From contig NZ_VATY01000002.1 in assembly GCF_005885635.1 (NCBI RefSeq), positions 992,001-1,056,000 on the forward strand: a stretch of 64,000 nt of DNA. Direction: 5' to 3'. The stretch's first letter is position 1, and every line of letters begins with the position of its first letter. The position numbers were made by a program, and so were the translations under genes. Of the stretch, positions 25,156 through 33,661 are shown one piece after another. Under the pieces are notes generated by a model. It was not told where the DNA came from. It made no database searches and was given only the letters and a program-made list of their open reading frames with translations. The stretch is from Maribacter algarum (ex Zhang et al. 2020) (GTDB lineage: Bacteria; Bacteroidota; Bacteroidia; Flavobacteriales; Flavobacteriaceae).

Positions 25156-26106
25156 ATGAGAATATTAGCAAACGACGGTGTATCACAATCAGGAATTGAC
25201 ACATTACAAAAAGCAGGTTTTGAAGTTCTAACTACAACAGTTGCTCAAGAACAGCTTGTTAACTTCATTAATGAAAATGAAATCGTTGGACTATTGGTTC
25301 GAAGTGCAACTAAGGTGCGAACTGATATAATTGACGGCTGCCCAAGCTTAAAATTGATAGGTAGAGGTGGTGTCGGTATGGACAATATTGATGTAGCCTA
25401 TGCCAAGGAAAAAGGCTTACATGTCATTAATACGCCAGCCGCGTCATCAGAATCCGTAGCAGAATTGGTATTTGCACATTTATATGGTGGTGTACGTTTT
25501 TTATATGATGCCAACCGTAATATGCCATTAGACGGCGACAGTAAGTTTAAAGATTTGAAGAAGGCCTATGCTAAAGGCACTGAGCTTAGAGGAAAAACCT
25601 TGGGTGTCATTGGTTTTGGTAGAATTGGACAAGCAACGGCAAAAATAGCCTTAGGAGTGGGAATGAAAGTCATTTATTCTGACCCTTATATGGATGCTAC
25701 TTCGGTAAGTCTTACTTTTTTTGATGGACAATCTGTTTCTTTTGATTTTAAAAGTATCTCAAAGGAGGAATTATTAAAAGAAGCTGATTTTGTGACTGTT
25801 CATGTTCCAGCCCAAAAAGAATATGTTATCGGAAAGTCGGAAATAAGTTTAATGAAAGATGGAGCCGGAATTATCAATGCTGCAAGAGGTGGAGTTATTG
25901 ATGAGGTGGCCTTGGTGAAAGCTTTAGACAATAAAAAGTTGTCCTTTGCAGGGTTAGATGTTTTTGAATCCGAGCCAACTCCAGAGATTAAGATATTGAT
26001 GAATCCATATATTTCGTTAACGCCACATATAGGAGCGGCAACCGGTGAAGCGCAAGATAGAATTGGCACAGAACTTGCTATTCAGATAATTGAATTGCTA
26101 AAATAA
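25156..26106 (+). CDS. serA: D-3-phosphoglycerate dehydrogenase (short form)
   Basis: A 316-residue D-2-hydroxyacid dehydrogenase. The NAD site is GVIGFGRIGQATA, the catalytic Arg lies in INAARGGVIDE and the His in SLTPHIGAATGE. It lacks the ACT and ASB regulatory domains of the long form, so serine feedback control through ACT is unlikely. It oxidises 3-phosphoglycerate to feed SerC, encoded immediately upstream. The coupling to serC makes the substrate assignment secure. Confidence 0.95.
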   Translation: MRILANDGVSQSGIDTLQKAGFEVLTTTVAQEQLVNFINENEIVGLLVRSATKVRTDIIDGCPSLKLIGRGGVGMDNIDVAYAKEKGLHVINTPAASSESVAELVFAHLYGGVRFLYDANRNMPLDGDSKFKDLKKAYAKGTELRGKTLGVIGFGRIGQATAKIALGVGMKVIYSDPYMDATSVSLTFFDGQSVSFDFKSISKEELLKEADFVTVHVPAQKEYVIGKSEISLMKDGAGIINAARGGVIDEVALVKALDNKKLSFAGLDVFESEPTPEIKILMNPYISLTPHIGAATGEAQDRIGTELAIQIIELLK

Positions 26107-26181
26107 TTTTAGCAGGTACATTTAAGGAGTATTGATGCTTTATTTGTACATTACACTTTCAATATTAAAACACTAATTAAA

Positions 26182-26814
26182 ATGTCAGGATTACTTGATT
26201 TACTTAACAGCCCTATGGGCAAACAACTAATAAGTGGTGTGGCCGGTCAAACTGGTCAACCAGAAAATAAAACAGGAGATGTATTAAGCATGGCAATGCC
26301 ATTACTTTTGGGTGCTATGAAGAAGAATGTATCAACACCTCAAGGGGCTCAGGGATTAATGAGTGCGTTATCAGGAAAACATAACGGTGGGATCCTTGAT
26401 GATCTTGGAGGCCTTTTCGGTGGCGGTGTTGACGAAGCCGTGACAAATGATGGTGCTGGTATTTTAGGTCACCTTTTTGGAGGAAAACAAGGGAATGTTG
26501 AAAATGCCCTGAGTCAAAAATCAGGTATGGATGCTGGCGCAATTGCTAATATTCTTAAAATAGCCGCACCAATCGTAATGGGCTTTGTGGGTAAACAAAC
26601 TGCGCAAAGCAATGTTAGTGATGCCAATGGTATGAATAGCTTATTAGGAAGTATGCTAGGTGGGCAACCACAGCAAAATCAGAGTTTAATCACCACATTA
26701 CTTGATGCAGATGGCGACGGTAGTATCTTAGATGATGTAGCTGGAATGGTGATGGGTGGTGGCCAAAAGAAAGGTGGTCTTGGTGGACTTCTTGGAGGAT
26801 TATTTGGAAAGTAA
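26182..26814 (+). CDS. DUF937-family Gly-rich protein
   Basis: A 210-residue protein rich in Gly, Met and Leu. Two copies of a helical repeat are visible (GDVLSMAMPLLLGAMKKN and GAIANILKIAAPIVMGFVGK), typical of DUF937/YidB-like proteins. A DADGDGSILDDVAGMVMGG stretch resembles a calcium-binding DxDxDG loop. The tail is almost wholly Gly/Leu/Lys. No signal peptide is seen. The function is unknown. A terminator follows after 22 nt. Confidence 0.85.
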   Translation: MSGLLDLLNSPMGKQLISGVAGQTGQPENKTGDVLSMAMPLLLGAMKKNVSTPQGAQGLMSALSGKHNGGILDDLGGLFGGGVDEAVTNDGAGILGHLFGGKQGNVENALSQKSGMDAGAIANILKIAAPIVMGFVGKQTAQSNVSDANGMNSLLGSMLGGQPQQNQSLITTLLDADGDGSILDDVAGMVMGGGQKKGGLGGLLGGLFGK

Positions 26815-26836
26815 CATTCTTGAAAACATATTTAAC

Positions 26837-26869
26837 AAAACCGCTCACTTCAAGAAGAGCGGTTTTTTT
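26837..26869 (+). terminator. Intrinsic terminator after the DUF937 gene
   Basis: A 10-bp perfect stem: AAAACCGCTC at 26837-26846 and GAGCGGTTTT at 26857-26866, with a 10-nt loop and a seven-T run. It ends the serC-serA-DUF937 region transcript. Confidence 0.9.
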
Positions 26870-26882
26870 GTACCTTAAACCT

Positions 26883-27344
26883 ATGAAAAAGATTATATCA
26901 ATTCTCTCTATTCTAGCCATTATTATTTGTGTTGCTAGTTGTGGAAGCGCTAAAGAAACAGTAGATATTCCTGATATTACTGATGCAGAAAAGGAAGCTT
27001 TCAGTCAAACCGAAGGCGACACCATTAATATTTCAAGCGATGAGACGGAATACGAAATCATTATTATAGAACCTGGGTTCAATATTTGGCTACAAAGTAT
27101 CGCTAGACCTGAAGGGTATTATTCACAATCCTTTTTAGAAACGCGGAATCAAATTATGGTAACAAACTGGAATCAAAGGGTTTTACAACCATCTAGATTT
27201 AGTCCGAATTTATATGAAATGCAAATTGACTATCAGCAAAACATAGATTATGGTTACGAAGTAAATTATAAACTCTACAATTACTTCATTTATTTTCAAA
27301 GAAAATACAGGCAAAGACTAGGCCCTTTTTCCGCTAGAATATAA
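26883..27344 (+). CDS. Lipoprotein of the DUF6146 type
   Basis: A 153-residue protein with a lipoprotein signal ending in the lipobox VASC. The mature domain has EIIIIEPGFNIWL, SFLETRNQIMVTNWNQRV and a Tyr-rich C-terminus (YEVNYKLYNYFIYFQRKY), the conserved pattern of the flavobacterial DUF6146 family. The ATG at 26883 is chosen over an upstream TTG at 26820 that lies in front of the terminator. It is expected at the outer membrane. The role is unknown. Confidence 0.85.
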   Translation: MKKIISILSILAIIICVASCGSAKETVDIPDITDAEKEAFSQTEGDTINISSDETEYEIIIIEPGFNIWLQSIARPEGYYSQSFLETRNQIMVTNWNQRVLQPSRFSPNLYEMQIDYQQNIDYGYEVNYKLYNYFIYFQRKYRQRLGPFSARI

Positions 27345-27353
27345 AGTAGTATG

Positions 27354-27361
27354 TATATTTG
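27354..27361 (+). promoter_or_regulatory. -7 promoter box upstream of the DUF6787 gene
   Basis: TATATTTG, a full TAnnTTTG match, lies 19 nt upstream of the ATG at 27380. No TTG -33 element is evident at the normal spacing. Confidence 0.4.
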
Positions 27362-27379
27362 CTCTCTAAAAATTGATTC

Positions 27380-27883
27380 ATGCTGAAGTTCAAAGAACGC
27401 TGGCAAATACAAGAAAATTGGCAGCTAATATTCCCCTTTTTAGGAATCGTTGGAATTCTTTATAGCTCCTTCAAATTTGCCAAAATCATGACCAAAGACA
27501 CTAATTTTTTCTTAAATATCAGTGTTGCGTTGGTATTGTCATATTTGATAGTAAAACTCTGTCTTTTTATTTTTAAAAAACTAGAAAATAAATGGATAGT
27601 GAATTATCGGTGGGAAATGATCCGCATCTTCATCGTATTTGCCATTACTGGAAGTTCAAGTGTCGTTGTGGGAAGACCCATTGTTAAGTTATTGGGTATC
27701 AACAAGGAAAACTTGAATGTTTTTGTTTATTGGACCCTGTTTGTTATTGTAAGTCTCATTTTCTATCAAATTCTATTGGTGCTATTCGGATGGATTTTCG
27801 GGCAATTTCAGTTTTTCTGGAATTTCGAAAAGAAAATGCTAAGTCGTTTTGGATTGGGATTCATTTTTAAAGAAGATAAATAA
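27380..27883 (+). CDS. Integral membrane protein (DUF6787-type)
   Basis: A 167-residue protein with four predicted membrane helices (about residues 18-32, 44-65, 84-106 and 115-141). It begins with KFKERWQIQENWQ and ends with an amphipathic Phe-rich segment FGQFQFFWNFEKKML. It is conserved among Flavobacteriaceae beside the DUF6146 lipoprotein. No enzyme motif is visible; the function is unknown. Confidence 0.82.
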   Translation: MLKFKERWQIQENWQLIFPFLGIVGILYSSFKFAKIMTKDTNFFLNISVALVLSYLIVKLCLFIFKKLENKWIVNYRWEMIRIFIVFAITGSSSVVVGRPIVKLLGINKENLNVFVYWTLFVIVSLIFYQILLVLFGWIFGQFQFFWNFEKKMLSRFGLGFIFKEDK

Positions 27884-27932
27884 TTAGACTTTCCTTAACT
27901 ATCTTCATCCATAAATTCTTTACTTTTATCGC

Positions 27933-28265
27933 GTGAAAGTTTTTTTGAAACAATTTTGCACTAATATCTTAGCAATTCTTTTGGTAGTGGCAATCTTCGC
28001 CCCTACTGCGATTAAGACAGCACATGCACTTTTTGAACATCAAGAGCTGTTTTGTTTTGACAAGAGTACTACCCACGTTCATGAAGTGGAATTTGATTGC
28101 GACTTTCAGAAATTCAAACTCTCTCCACAGCATTATCCGGTTTTTGTAAATGTTCAAGAATTCTTGGCTCCTTTTACAAAAGAAAGGGATAAGAATCACT
28201 ATACTTTTCTGAGCCAATATCAAAGACTATCTTTTGCTCTTCGGGGTCCTCCCCTTACTTCCTAA
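27933..28265 (+). CDS. Exported His-containing small protein of the TonB-receptor locus
   Basis: A 110-residue protein with an N-terminal signal or anchor (residues 5-31). The mature part has spaced His and Cys residues (HALFEHQELFCFD, TTHVHEVEFDCDF), and a C-terminal SFALRGPPLTS. The His/Cys pattern suggests transition-metal contact. The start is GTG at 27933. It is 46 nt upstream of the TonB receptor and was probably acquired or kept as part of that locus. The function is unproven. Confidence 0.7.
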   Translation: MKVFLKQFCTNILAILLVVAIFAPTAIKTAHALFEHQELFCFDKSTTHVHEVEFDCDFQKFKLSPQHYPVFVNVQEFLAPFTKERDKNHYTFLSQYQRLSFALRGPPLTS

Positions 28266-28311
28266 TTCTCAGAAGCCGTAAATACTTTTAATTTTATTCG
28301 AACAAGACACG

Positions 28312-30711
28312 ATGAAGAAATTTGCGTTTATGCTATTTCTTTTAAGTACTGCTGGTAATGGATTCGCTCAAAATTGTGAATCCATACTTCTAGGGCAAGT
28401 TGTTGATTTTCATGACAATACTCCTTTAGAAGGTGCCACCATACTAATAACAGGAACACCATTAACAACCATAACCAAATCTGATGGAAAATTCAGATTT
28501 GAAGGGATTTGTGATGGAGTTTTAGAATTGGAAATCTTTCATCCGGATTGCAAATCACAGTTCATAACCATTACTATGAAGGGTGATACCTTTAAAAAAG
28601 TAAGTTTAGAACACCATTTAGAGGAACTACAAGAAGTAAAAGTAGTTGGTGATTTAGTTAAAAAGGAGACGAATTCCGCTTCAGAGCAAACTTTAAACCT
28701 CAATACGATTGAACGTTTTAGCGGGAAAAGTATTGGTGATGCGCTTCGAGAAATCGCAGGTGTATCTTCATTAAATACAGGTTCGAATATCGTTAAGCCC
28801 AGTATTCATGGTTTGAATGGTAGTCGTGTGCTTATTTTGAACGACGGTGTTCGCATGCAAGATATGGAATGGGGTGAAGAACATGCGCCCAATATGGATA
28901 TCAACGGGTCGGGTTCAATTTCTGTTATAAAAGGTGCGGCAGCATTACAATACGGAGGCGATGCCATTGGTGGAGTTATCGTAGTGTCACCTCAGAAGAT
29001 AATTAAAAAAGATTCGCTTTTTGGTAAAAGCTTGTTGAACGCAATGACCAATGGTCGAGGTGGAAACATTAGTTCTGAATTGAGCAAAACCTATGAAAGT
29101 GGATGGTTTGCCAATGGTCAAGCTTCCTTCAAAAGATTGGGGGATCGCGAAGCTCCAGATTATGTGTTGTCTAATACGGGAGTAAAGGAAATAGGCATCA
29201 AACTTAATGTTGGAAAACAGTTGTTTGATTGGGGTTGGAAGGCGAACTATAGTTTCTTCGATGCAGAATTAGCTATTCTACGTGCCTCTCATATCGGAAA
29301 TGTAGATGATTTAATTCGAAGTATTAACGGAGGTCAGCCTGAGGTAATCGACCCATTTACCTATGACATTGACGCACCACGGCAAGAAGTCACACATCAC
29401 ATTGCAAGCTTAAATGTGTATAAAAGATTTCAAGGCTTGGGAAAATGGAATGTTCAGTACGATTTTCAAAACAATCGAAGGTTTGAATATGATATTCGTG
29501 TAGGCGATGACCGAAACACCGCTGCCATTGATTTGGAGCTTACCACGCACACTTTCGCAACAGATTTTAAATGGGATGCAAGTTCCAAGCGTACACTTAC
29601 TATGGGGTTATTGGCACGTTTTCAAAATAATTTTGCCAATCCCGCAACGGGAGTACGCCGTTTGATTCCTGATTATGAAAAGTTCGATTTTGGAGGATTT
29701 TTAATTGCCGATTTCTATTTGAATGAAAACTTTACTCTGGATGCAGGGGTGAGATATGATTTCAACAGGGTTGATGCTCAAAAATTCTATCTGGAATCCC
29801 GTTGGGTGGAGCGCGGGTACGAAACTGAGTTTGAAAGTTTGATAGTAGATGATTTGGGAACGCAATTACTGACGAATCCGAAGTTTGATTACCACAATTT
29901 CTCAGGCACCGTTGGGTTTCAATATGAACCTAATAACAGCAGTAATTTTCGACTGAATTATGCTTTGGCACAACGTGCACCTAATCCTTCGGAACTATTT
30001 AGTGATGGTTTACATCATTCTGCAGCCCGAATAGAATTGGGCGATTTACGTATTTCAAGTGAGACTTCGCATAAGGTCTCGCTATCGCAAAGCAAAGATT
30101 TTGATAGTTGGGGGTATTCTGTCGAGCCATATGTGAATTTCATTTCAGATTTTATCCTTTTGGAGCCAACGGGAGTTGAATTCACTATCAGAGGTGCTTT
30201 TCCTGTATGGACATATCGTCAAACAGATACAAGGCTTATCGGAGTAGATTTTACCGCGTATACGGAGTTTCATACCAATTGGAAAACCAATCACAGTTTT
30301 TCTTTGGTAAAAGGAAAAGATATTTCTAAAGATCAAGCTTTGATTCAAATTCCACCAGTAAGCTTCGGAAACACATTGACCTATATGAAACCTGAATGGA
30401 ATGGTTTTGAAATTAGACTTGAAAGTAGATATGCCTTTCGACAAAACGAATTCCCACCCAATATCACTATTTTTTCGCCAGGGCTACAGGAGGAAGTTTT
30501 GTTGGAAATAAATACTCCTCCGGAGGCTTATCATCTCTTAAACTTGGATGCTCAAATGGCATTTTCAGTTTTTGGAAACGGCAAACTTACCACGTCGGTA
30601 AGTGCTGAAAACCTTTTAAATACAAATTATAGAAATTACTTAAATAGACAACGTTACTTCGCCGACGATTTGGGAAGAAACATAAGTCTACAATTAAAAC
30701 TAAATTATTAA
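28312..30711 (+). CDS. TonB-dependent outer-membrane receptor with carboxypeptidase-like N-domain
   Basis: A 799-residue receptor. It has a signal peptide (residues 1-19), a CarboxypepD_reg-like beta domain (about 25-105, LLGQVVDFHDNTPLEGATIL), a plug domain (about 125-225, HGLNGSRVLILNDGVRMQDM and KGAAALQYGGDAIGGVIVV), and a beta-barrel ending in FADDLGRNISLQLKLNY with a terminal aromatic. The plug has conserved GEEHAPNMD, with acidic and His residues facing the pore in related receptors. The flanking His-rich and acidic proteins suggest a metal or metal-chelate cargo; this is inference. Confidence 0.92.
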   Translation: MKKFAFMLFLLSTAGNGFAQNCESILLGQVVDFHDNTPLEGATILITGTPLTTITKSDGKFRFEGICDGVLELEIFHPDCKSQFITITMKGDTFKKVSLEHHLEELQEVKVVGDLVKKETNSASEQTLNLNTIERFSGKSIGDALREIAGVSSLNTGSNIVKPSIHGLNGSRVLILNDGVRMQDMEWGEEHAPNMDINGSGSISVIKGAAALQYGGDAIGGVIVVSPQKIIKKDSLFGKSLLNAMTNGRGGNISSELSKTYESGWFANGQASFKRLGDREAPDYVLSNTGVKEIGIKLNVGKQLFDWGWKANYSFFDAELAILRASHIGNVDDLIRSINGGQPEVIDPFTYDIDAPRQEVTHHIASLNVYKRFQGLGKWNVQYDFQNNRRFEYDIRVGDDRNTAAIDLELTTHTFATDFKWDASSKRTLTMGLLARFQNNFANPATGVRRLIPDYEKFDFGGFLIADFYLNENFTLDAGVRYDFNRVDAQKFYLESRWVERGYETEFESLIVDDLGTQLLTNPKFDYHNFSGTVGFQYEPNNSSNFRLNYALAQRAPNPSELFSDGLHHSAARIELGDLRISSETSHKVSLSQSKDFDSWGYSVEPYVNFISDFILLEPTGVEFTIRGAFPVWTYRQTDTRLIGVDFTAYTEFHTNWKTNHSFSLVKGKDISKDQALIQIPPVSFGNTLTYMKPEWNGFEIRLESRYAFRQNEFPPNITIFSPGLQEEVLLEINTPPEAYHLLNLDAQMAFSVFGNGKLTTSVSAENLLNTNYRNYLNRQRYFADDLGRNISLQLKLNY

Positions 30712-30729
30712 CTATTAAAAATTATACAA

Positions 30730-31305
30730 ATGAAAAATTATAAAAACACGATGCAGAAATCAATTTTAGTTTTATTCGTCTTAATCAGTTCAAGTCTTTT
30801 TGTTGGATGTTCAGACGATGACGACCCGCCAGCACCAGTAAATGAAGAAGAAGTAATCACGACTATGAATGTTACGCTTACAGCAGCAGGTGCAACGGCG
30901 ATTACCTTACAATCTCAAGATTTGGATGGTGATGGACCAAATGCGCCTACAATTTCAGTTTCTGGTGATTTGACAGCAAGTACAACCTATGCAGGAACCA
31001 TAGAACTCTTGAATGAGACAGAATCTCCTGCTGAAGATATCACTGAAGAAGTAGAAGCAGAGGCTGATGAACACCAATTCATTTTCGGTCCCTCAGGTTC
31101 CATAGCGAGTATCGCATACACAGACGAAGACGGTAATGGAAATCCAGTCGGAATTAACTTTACACTAACTACTGGTGATGCTGGAACTGGTTCATTGCAG
31201 ATTACGTTACGACATGAACCAACCAAACCTAACGATGGAACCTTAGCAGGCGCAGGTGGTGAAACGGATATTGCGCAGACCTTTAACCTGACTGTTGTTC
31301 AATAG
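30730..31305 (+). CDS. Acidic lipoprotein downstream of TonB receptor
   Basis: A 191-residue protein with a lipobox (FVGC, Cys27) followed by an Asp-rich linker. The mature part is beta-rich with a TxTTGDAGTGSLQITLRHEPTKP region and an acidic stretch (EEVEAEADEHQFIF). Related proteins in flavobacteria are annotated as type 1 periplasmic binding-fold proteins, although no such fold is evident here. It starts 18 nt after the receptor, so co-transcription is likely, and it may be a surface partner of the receptor. Confidence 0.78.
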   Translation: MKNYKNTMQKSILVLFVLISSSLFVGCSDDDDPPAPVNEEEVITTMNVTLTAAGATAITLQSQDLDGDGPNAPTISVSGDLTASTTYAGTIELLNETESPAEDITEEVEAEADEHQFIFGPSGSIASIAYTDEDGNGNPVGINFTLTTGDAGTGSLQITLRHEPTKPNDGTLAGAGGETDIAQTFNLTVVQ

Positions 31306-31329
31306 GAAAATAAGAATAGATTGTATCAA

Positions 31330-32214
31330 TTACGCCTTTGGTCTTGGTTTTCCGAGACCAAAGGTTAATTGCTTAAAGAAACTTTTAGGCATTTCTTCAT
31401 CCCCGGCAAAGCCCAATTCAATTTTCCCTCCATTTTCAGGAATGTAGTTTGTTTTGAATATATAATCCCAGAGACTAAGGCTGATTCCGAAATTAACTCC
31501 CCTACTCCTATCCTCTGGAAGAGTATAGGCATGATGATACAAATGCATCACGGGATTGTTTAAAATATATTTCAAAGGGCCCCACGTGAGTTTAATATTG
31601 GCATGATTAAAATGACCAATGGCTATAGCGGTAAAATGAACAATATAGGCTTGCTCAGGTTCAAAGCCTCCTAAAATCATTACCCCGAAAGTCTTTAAAG
31701 GTTTGTAGAGAATATTTTCCATCCAGTGGTAGCGCAAATGGGCTGCAAAACCCATTTCCTTCACGGAATGGTGCACTTTATGAAACTTCCACAAGAACTC
31801 GTATCGATGCAAAAGCGTATGAGTAAACCACTGTACAAAATCCAAAACAATAAAGAAAATAACCAATTGCAACCATGACGGCCATGTGGTAATATCAATT
31901 AATGCTAAAGACTTTGAGGTTATTCCCAAATCAGCGAATGCCATACCTAGCAATTTATACACACCACTTATTACAATTGCAAAAATGAAGAAGTTGAAGA
32001 ACATGTAAAAAGCGTCCAACCAAAAGTCTTTTCGAAAAATAGATTGTTCCTTTCGCCATGGAAACAATATTTCAAAACCCCAAACGACTAGGGAAATTAG
32101 AATTAATCCCCAGAAATAATTAGAATTCCACGGAACCTCAAATAAGATAGACTTCCATGTCCAACTTACAGTCCCTAAAAATGAATTTGCAAAGGCATCT
32201 ATATATTTTTCCAT
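31330..32214 (-). CDS. Sterol desaturase-family membrane oxygenase
   Basis: A 294-residue di-iron membrane protein. His clusters are HTLLHRYEFLWKFHKVHHS, HLRYHWMENI and HFNHANIKL, with a later MHLYHHAYTLPEDRSRGVNFG. It has four to five membrane helices. It is the last gene of a run including the rhodanese, cytochrome c and sulfite dehydrogenase genes on this strand (22 nt from the rhodanese), which hints at co-transcription but not at an obvious shared pathway. It is distinct from the member at 13814-14776. Confidence 0.86.
   Translation of the reverse strand: MEKYIDAFANSFLGTVSWTWKSILFEVPWNSNYFWGLILISLVVWGFEILFPWRKEQSIFRKDFWLDAFYMFFNFFIFAIVISGVYKLLGMAFADLGITSKSLALIDITTWPSWLQLVIFFIVLDFVQWFTHTLLHRYEFLWKFHKVHHSVKEMGFAAHLRYHWMENILYKPLKTFGVMILGGFEPEQAYIVHFTAIAIGHFNHANIKLTWGPLKYILNNPVMHLYHHAYTLPEDRSRGVNFGISLSLWDYIFKTNYIPENGGKIELGFAGDEEMPKSFFKQLTFGLGKPRPKA
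31335..31364. repeat. Strong hairpin over the end of the sterol desaturase gene
   Basis: CCTTTGGTCT at 31335-31344 pairs perfectly with AGACCAAAGG at 31355-31364. It encodes the last residues of the desaturase on the minus strand and lies 30 nt after the stop of the convergent lipoprotein gene. No T-run follows, so it is a weak terminator candidate for either gene. Confidence 0.45.
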
Positions 32215-32235
32215 AGCTTTTAGATTGTCATAGTC

Positions 32236-33189
32236 TTATTTTAGAACTATTGTAACACTATCTTTTTCAATAGGTAATTCATCATAATAACTCCATTCTG
32301 ACCAAGAACCGTCATAATTTTTCACATTGGCATACCCTAATAACTCGGTCAGTACGAAAGTCGTATGAGCAGAACGAACTCCAGTATGACAGTAAACAAC
32401 AATAGGTTTATCTTTAGTAACTCCTATTTGCGCATATACTTTTTCAATTGCCTCTGGAGATTTAAACTTTCTATTACTACTATTTATGGCTTCCGTCCAG
32501 TCGATATTGAAACTATTTGGGATTCTACCGCCTCGCTTTGCTCCTGCTTTCAGTCGTTTCCCACTAAACTCATCCGCTGTTCTAGCATCAATCAAAACTA
32601 TATTTTCATTATCTAACTGAGCTTGAAGACTATCTTTTTGTATTAGATAATCATTTGACAACGCATCGGAAAATGTGAAATTTGATGGGGTTATCTTCGG
32701 AAGATTATTGGATATTAAACCTTGATTCTTCTTCCAATCGGTCCAACCTCCATTCAATAATTTTACAGTATTAAAATTATAGGTTTTTAACACCCACCAC
32801 AAGCGCGCGGCATCACATAAACCTTTATCATCATAGATAATAATGATATCATTAGGTTGAATACCCATGCTTGAAAGTAGTTTTTCCATGACTATTTTTG
32901 AGGCCGCCATGCCTTTATATGGATAACTTGTGTCTTCGATATCGGACCTCCAGATATTTAACGCATTGGGAATATGTCCAGCTTTGTATTCTTCCGGTTT
33001 TCGAAAATCTATAATTTTTAAAGCATCCTCATTTTGAGCCCTTTTCAACTCTTTAACATCAATTAGATGTTCAATACTATAATAATTAGAAGCTTCTTCA
33101 GAAGTGACGAGCGCTTTCGTTTCTACACTTTCTCGACAAGAAAAAAGTGCAAGGAATATTAGAAGTATCTCGCTAATCCTCCAATTCAT
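32236..33189 (-). CDS. Exported two-domain rhodanese (sulfurtransferase) lipoprotein
   Basis: A 317-residue protein with a lipoprotein signal (LIFLALFSC) and two rhodanese domains (about residues 40-155 and 180-305). The C-terminal domain carries the active Cys in VVYCHTGVRS (Cys267); the N-terminal domain is inactive, as in thiosulfate/mercaptopyruvate sulfurtransferases. It transfers sulfane sulfur from thiosulfate to an acceptor and can release sulfite. It overlaps the upstream cytochrome c gene by 17 nt, which ties it to the sulfite dehydrogenase: sulfite released here could be oxidised by it. Confidence 0.88.
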   Translation of the reverse strand: MNWRISEILLIFLALFSCRESVETKALVTSEEASNYYSIEHLIDVKELKRAQNEDALKIIDFRKPEEYKAGHIPNALNIWRSDIEDTSYPYKGMAASKIVMEKLLSSMGIQPNDIIIIYDDKGLCDAARLWWVLKTYNFNTVKLLNGGWTDWKKNQGLISNNLPKITPSNFTFSDALSNDYLIQKDSLQAQLDNENIVLIDARTADEFSGKRLKAGAKRGGRIPNSFNIDWTEAINSSNRKFKSPEAIEKVYAQIGVTKDKPIVVYCHTGVRSAHTTFVLTELLGYANVKNYDGSWSEWSYYDELPIEKDSVTIVLK

Positions 33190-33661
33190 ACCATTGGATA
33201 TCGGTTAATGCAGAACGTCTTCCCTTTGCAATCACCGGATAATTCGTAACCAAATAATCAACAATAATAGCTTCGTTGCCCCCTAAATCCCATAGATTCT
33301 GAGTTTCCTGCATCCAACGTATTGTAGCAATCCATCGTTCTTTGGACATTCTGTTTTGTAGTACGAGTTCTGAGGAATGGCAATTGGTACAATTATTAAC
33401 CGTTTCCATCAATCCCTCAGCCTCTACAAAACCTGTTCGCACGTGAATTCCATTTTCAATCTTATCAAAATCATCATCTTGAGGTATAGCAACATACTCC
33501 GATTCTGTTTCTGCAGATTTGGAATCATTATTAAACAAATTCGGATTTTTAATGTAGGTAATCAAACCTATTGCGATAATGCAAAAAGCTATTAAAAAGG
33601 CAAACAGGCTTCTATAAACTGCTTTTATCTGTTCTGGTAAATTGGTATTCTCATCCATCAC
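33173..33661 (-). CDS. Membrane-anchored monoheme cytochrome c (SorB-like)
   Basis: A 162-residue protein with one N-terminal transmembrane helix (about residues 16-36) and one heme site CTNCH (Cys91, Cys94, His95). A Met that could be the sixth ligand is in RWMQETQNLWD. The gene begins directly at the stop of the sulfite dehydrogenase gene and its end overlaps the rhodanese gene. It is the likely electron acceptor of the molybdoenzyme. Confidence 0.88.
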   Translation of the reverse strand: MMDENTNLPEQIKAVYRSLFAFLIAFCIIAIGLITYIKNPNLFNNDSKSAETESEYVAIPQDDDFDKIENGIHVRTGFVEAEGLMETVNNCTNCHSSELVLQNRMSKERWIATIRWMQETQNLWDLGGNEAIIVDYLVTNYPVIAKGRRSALTDIQWYELED

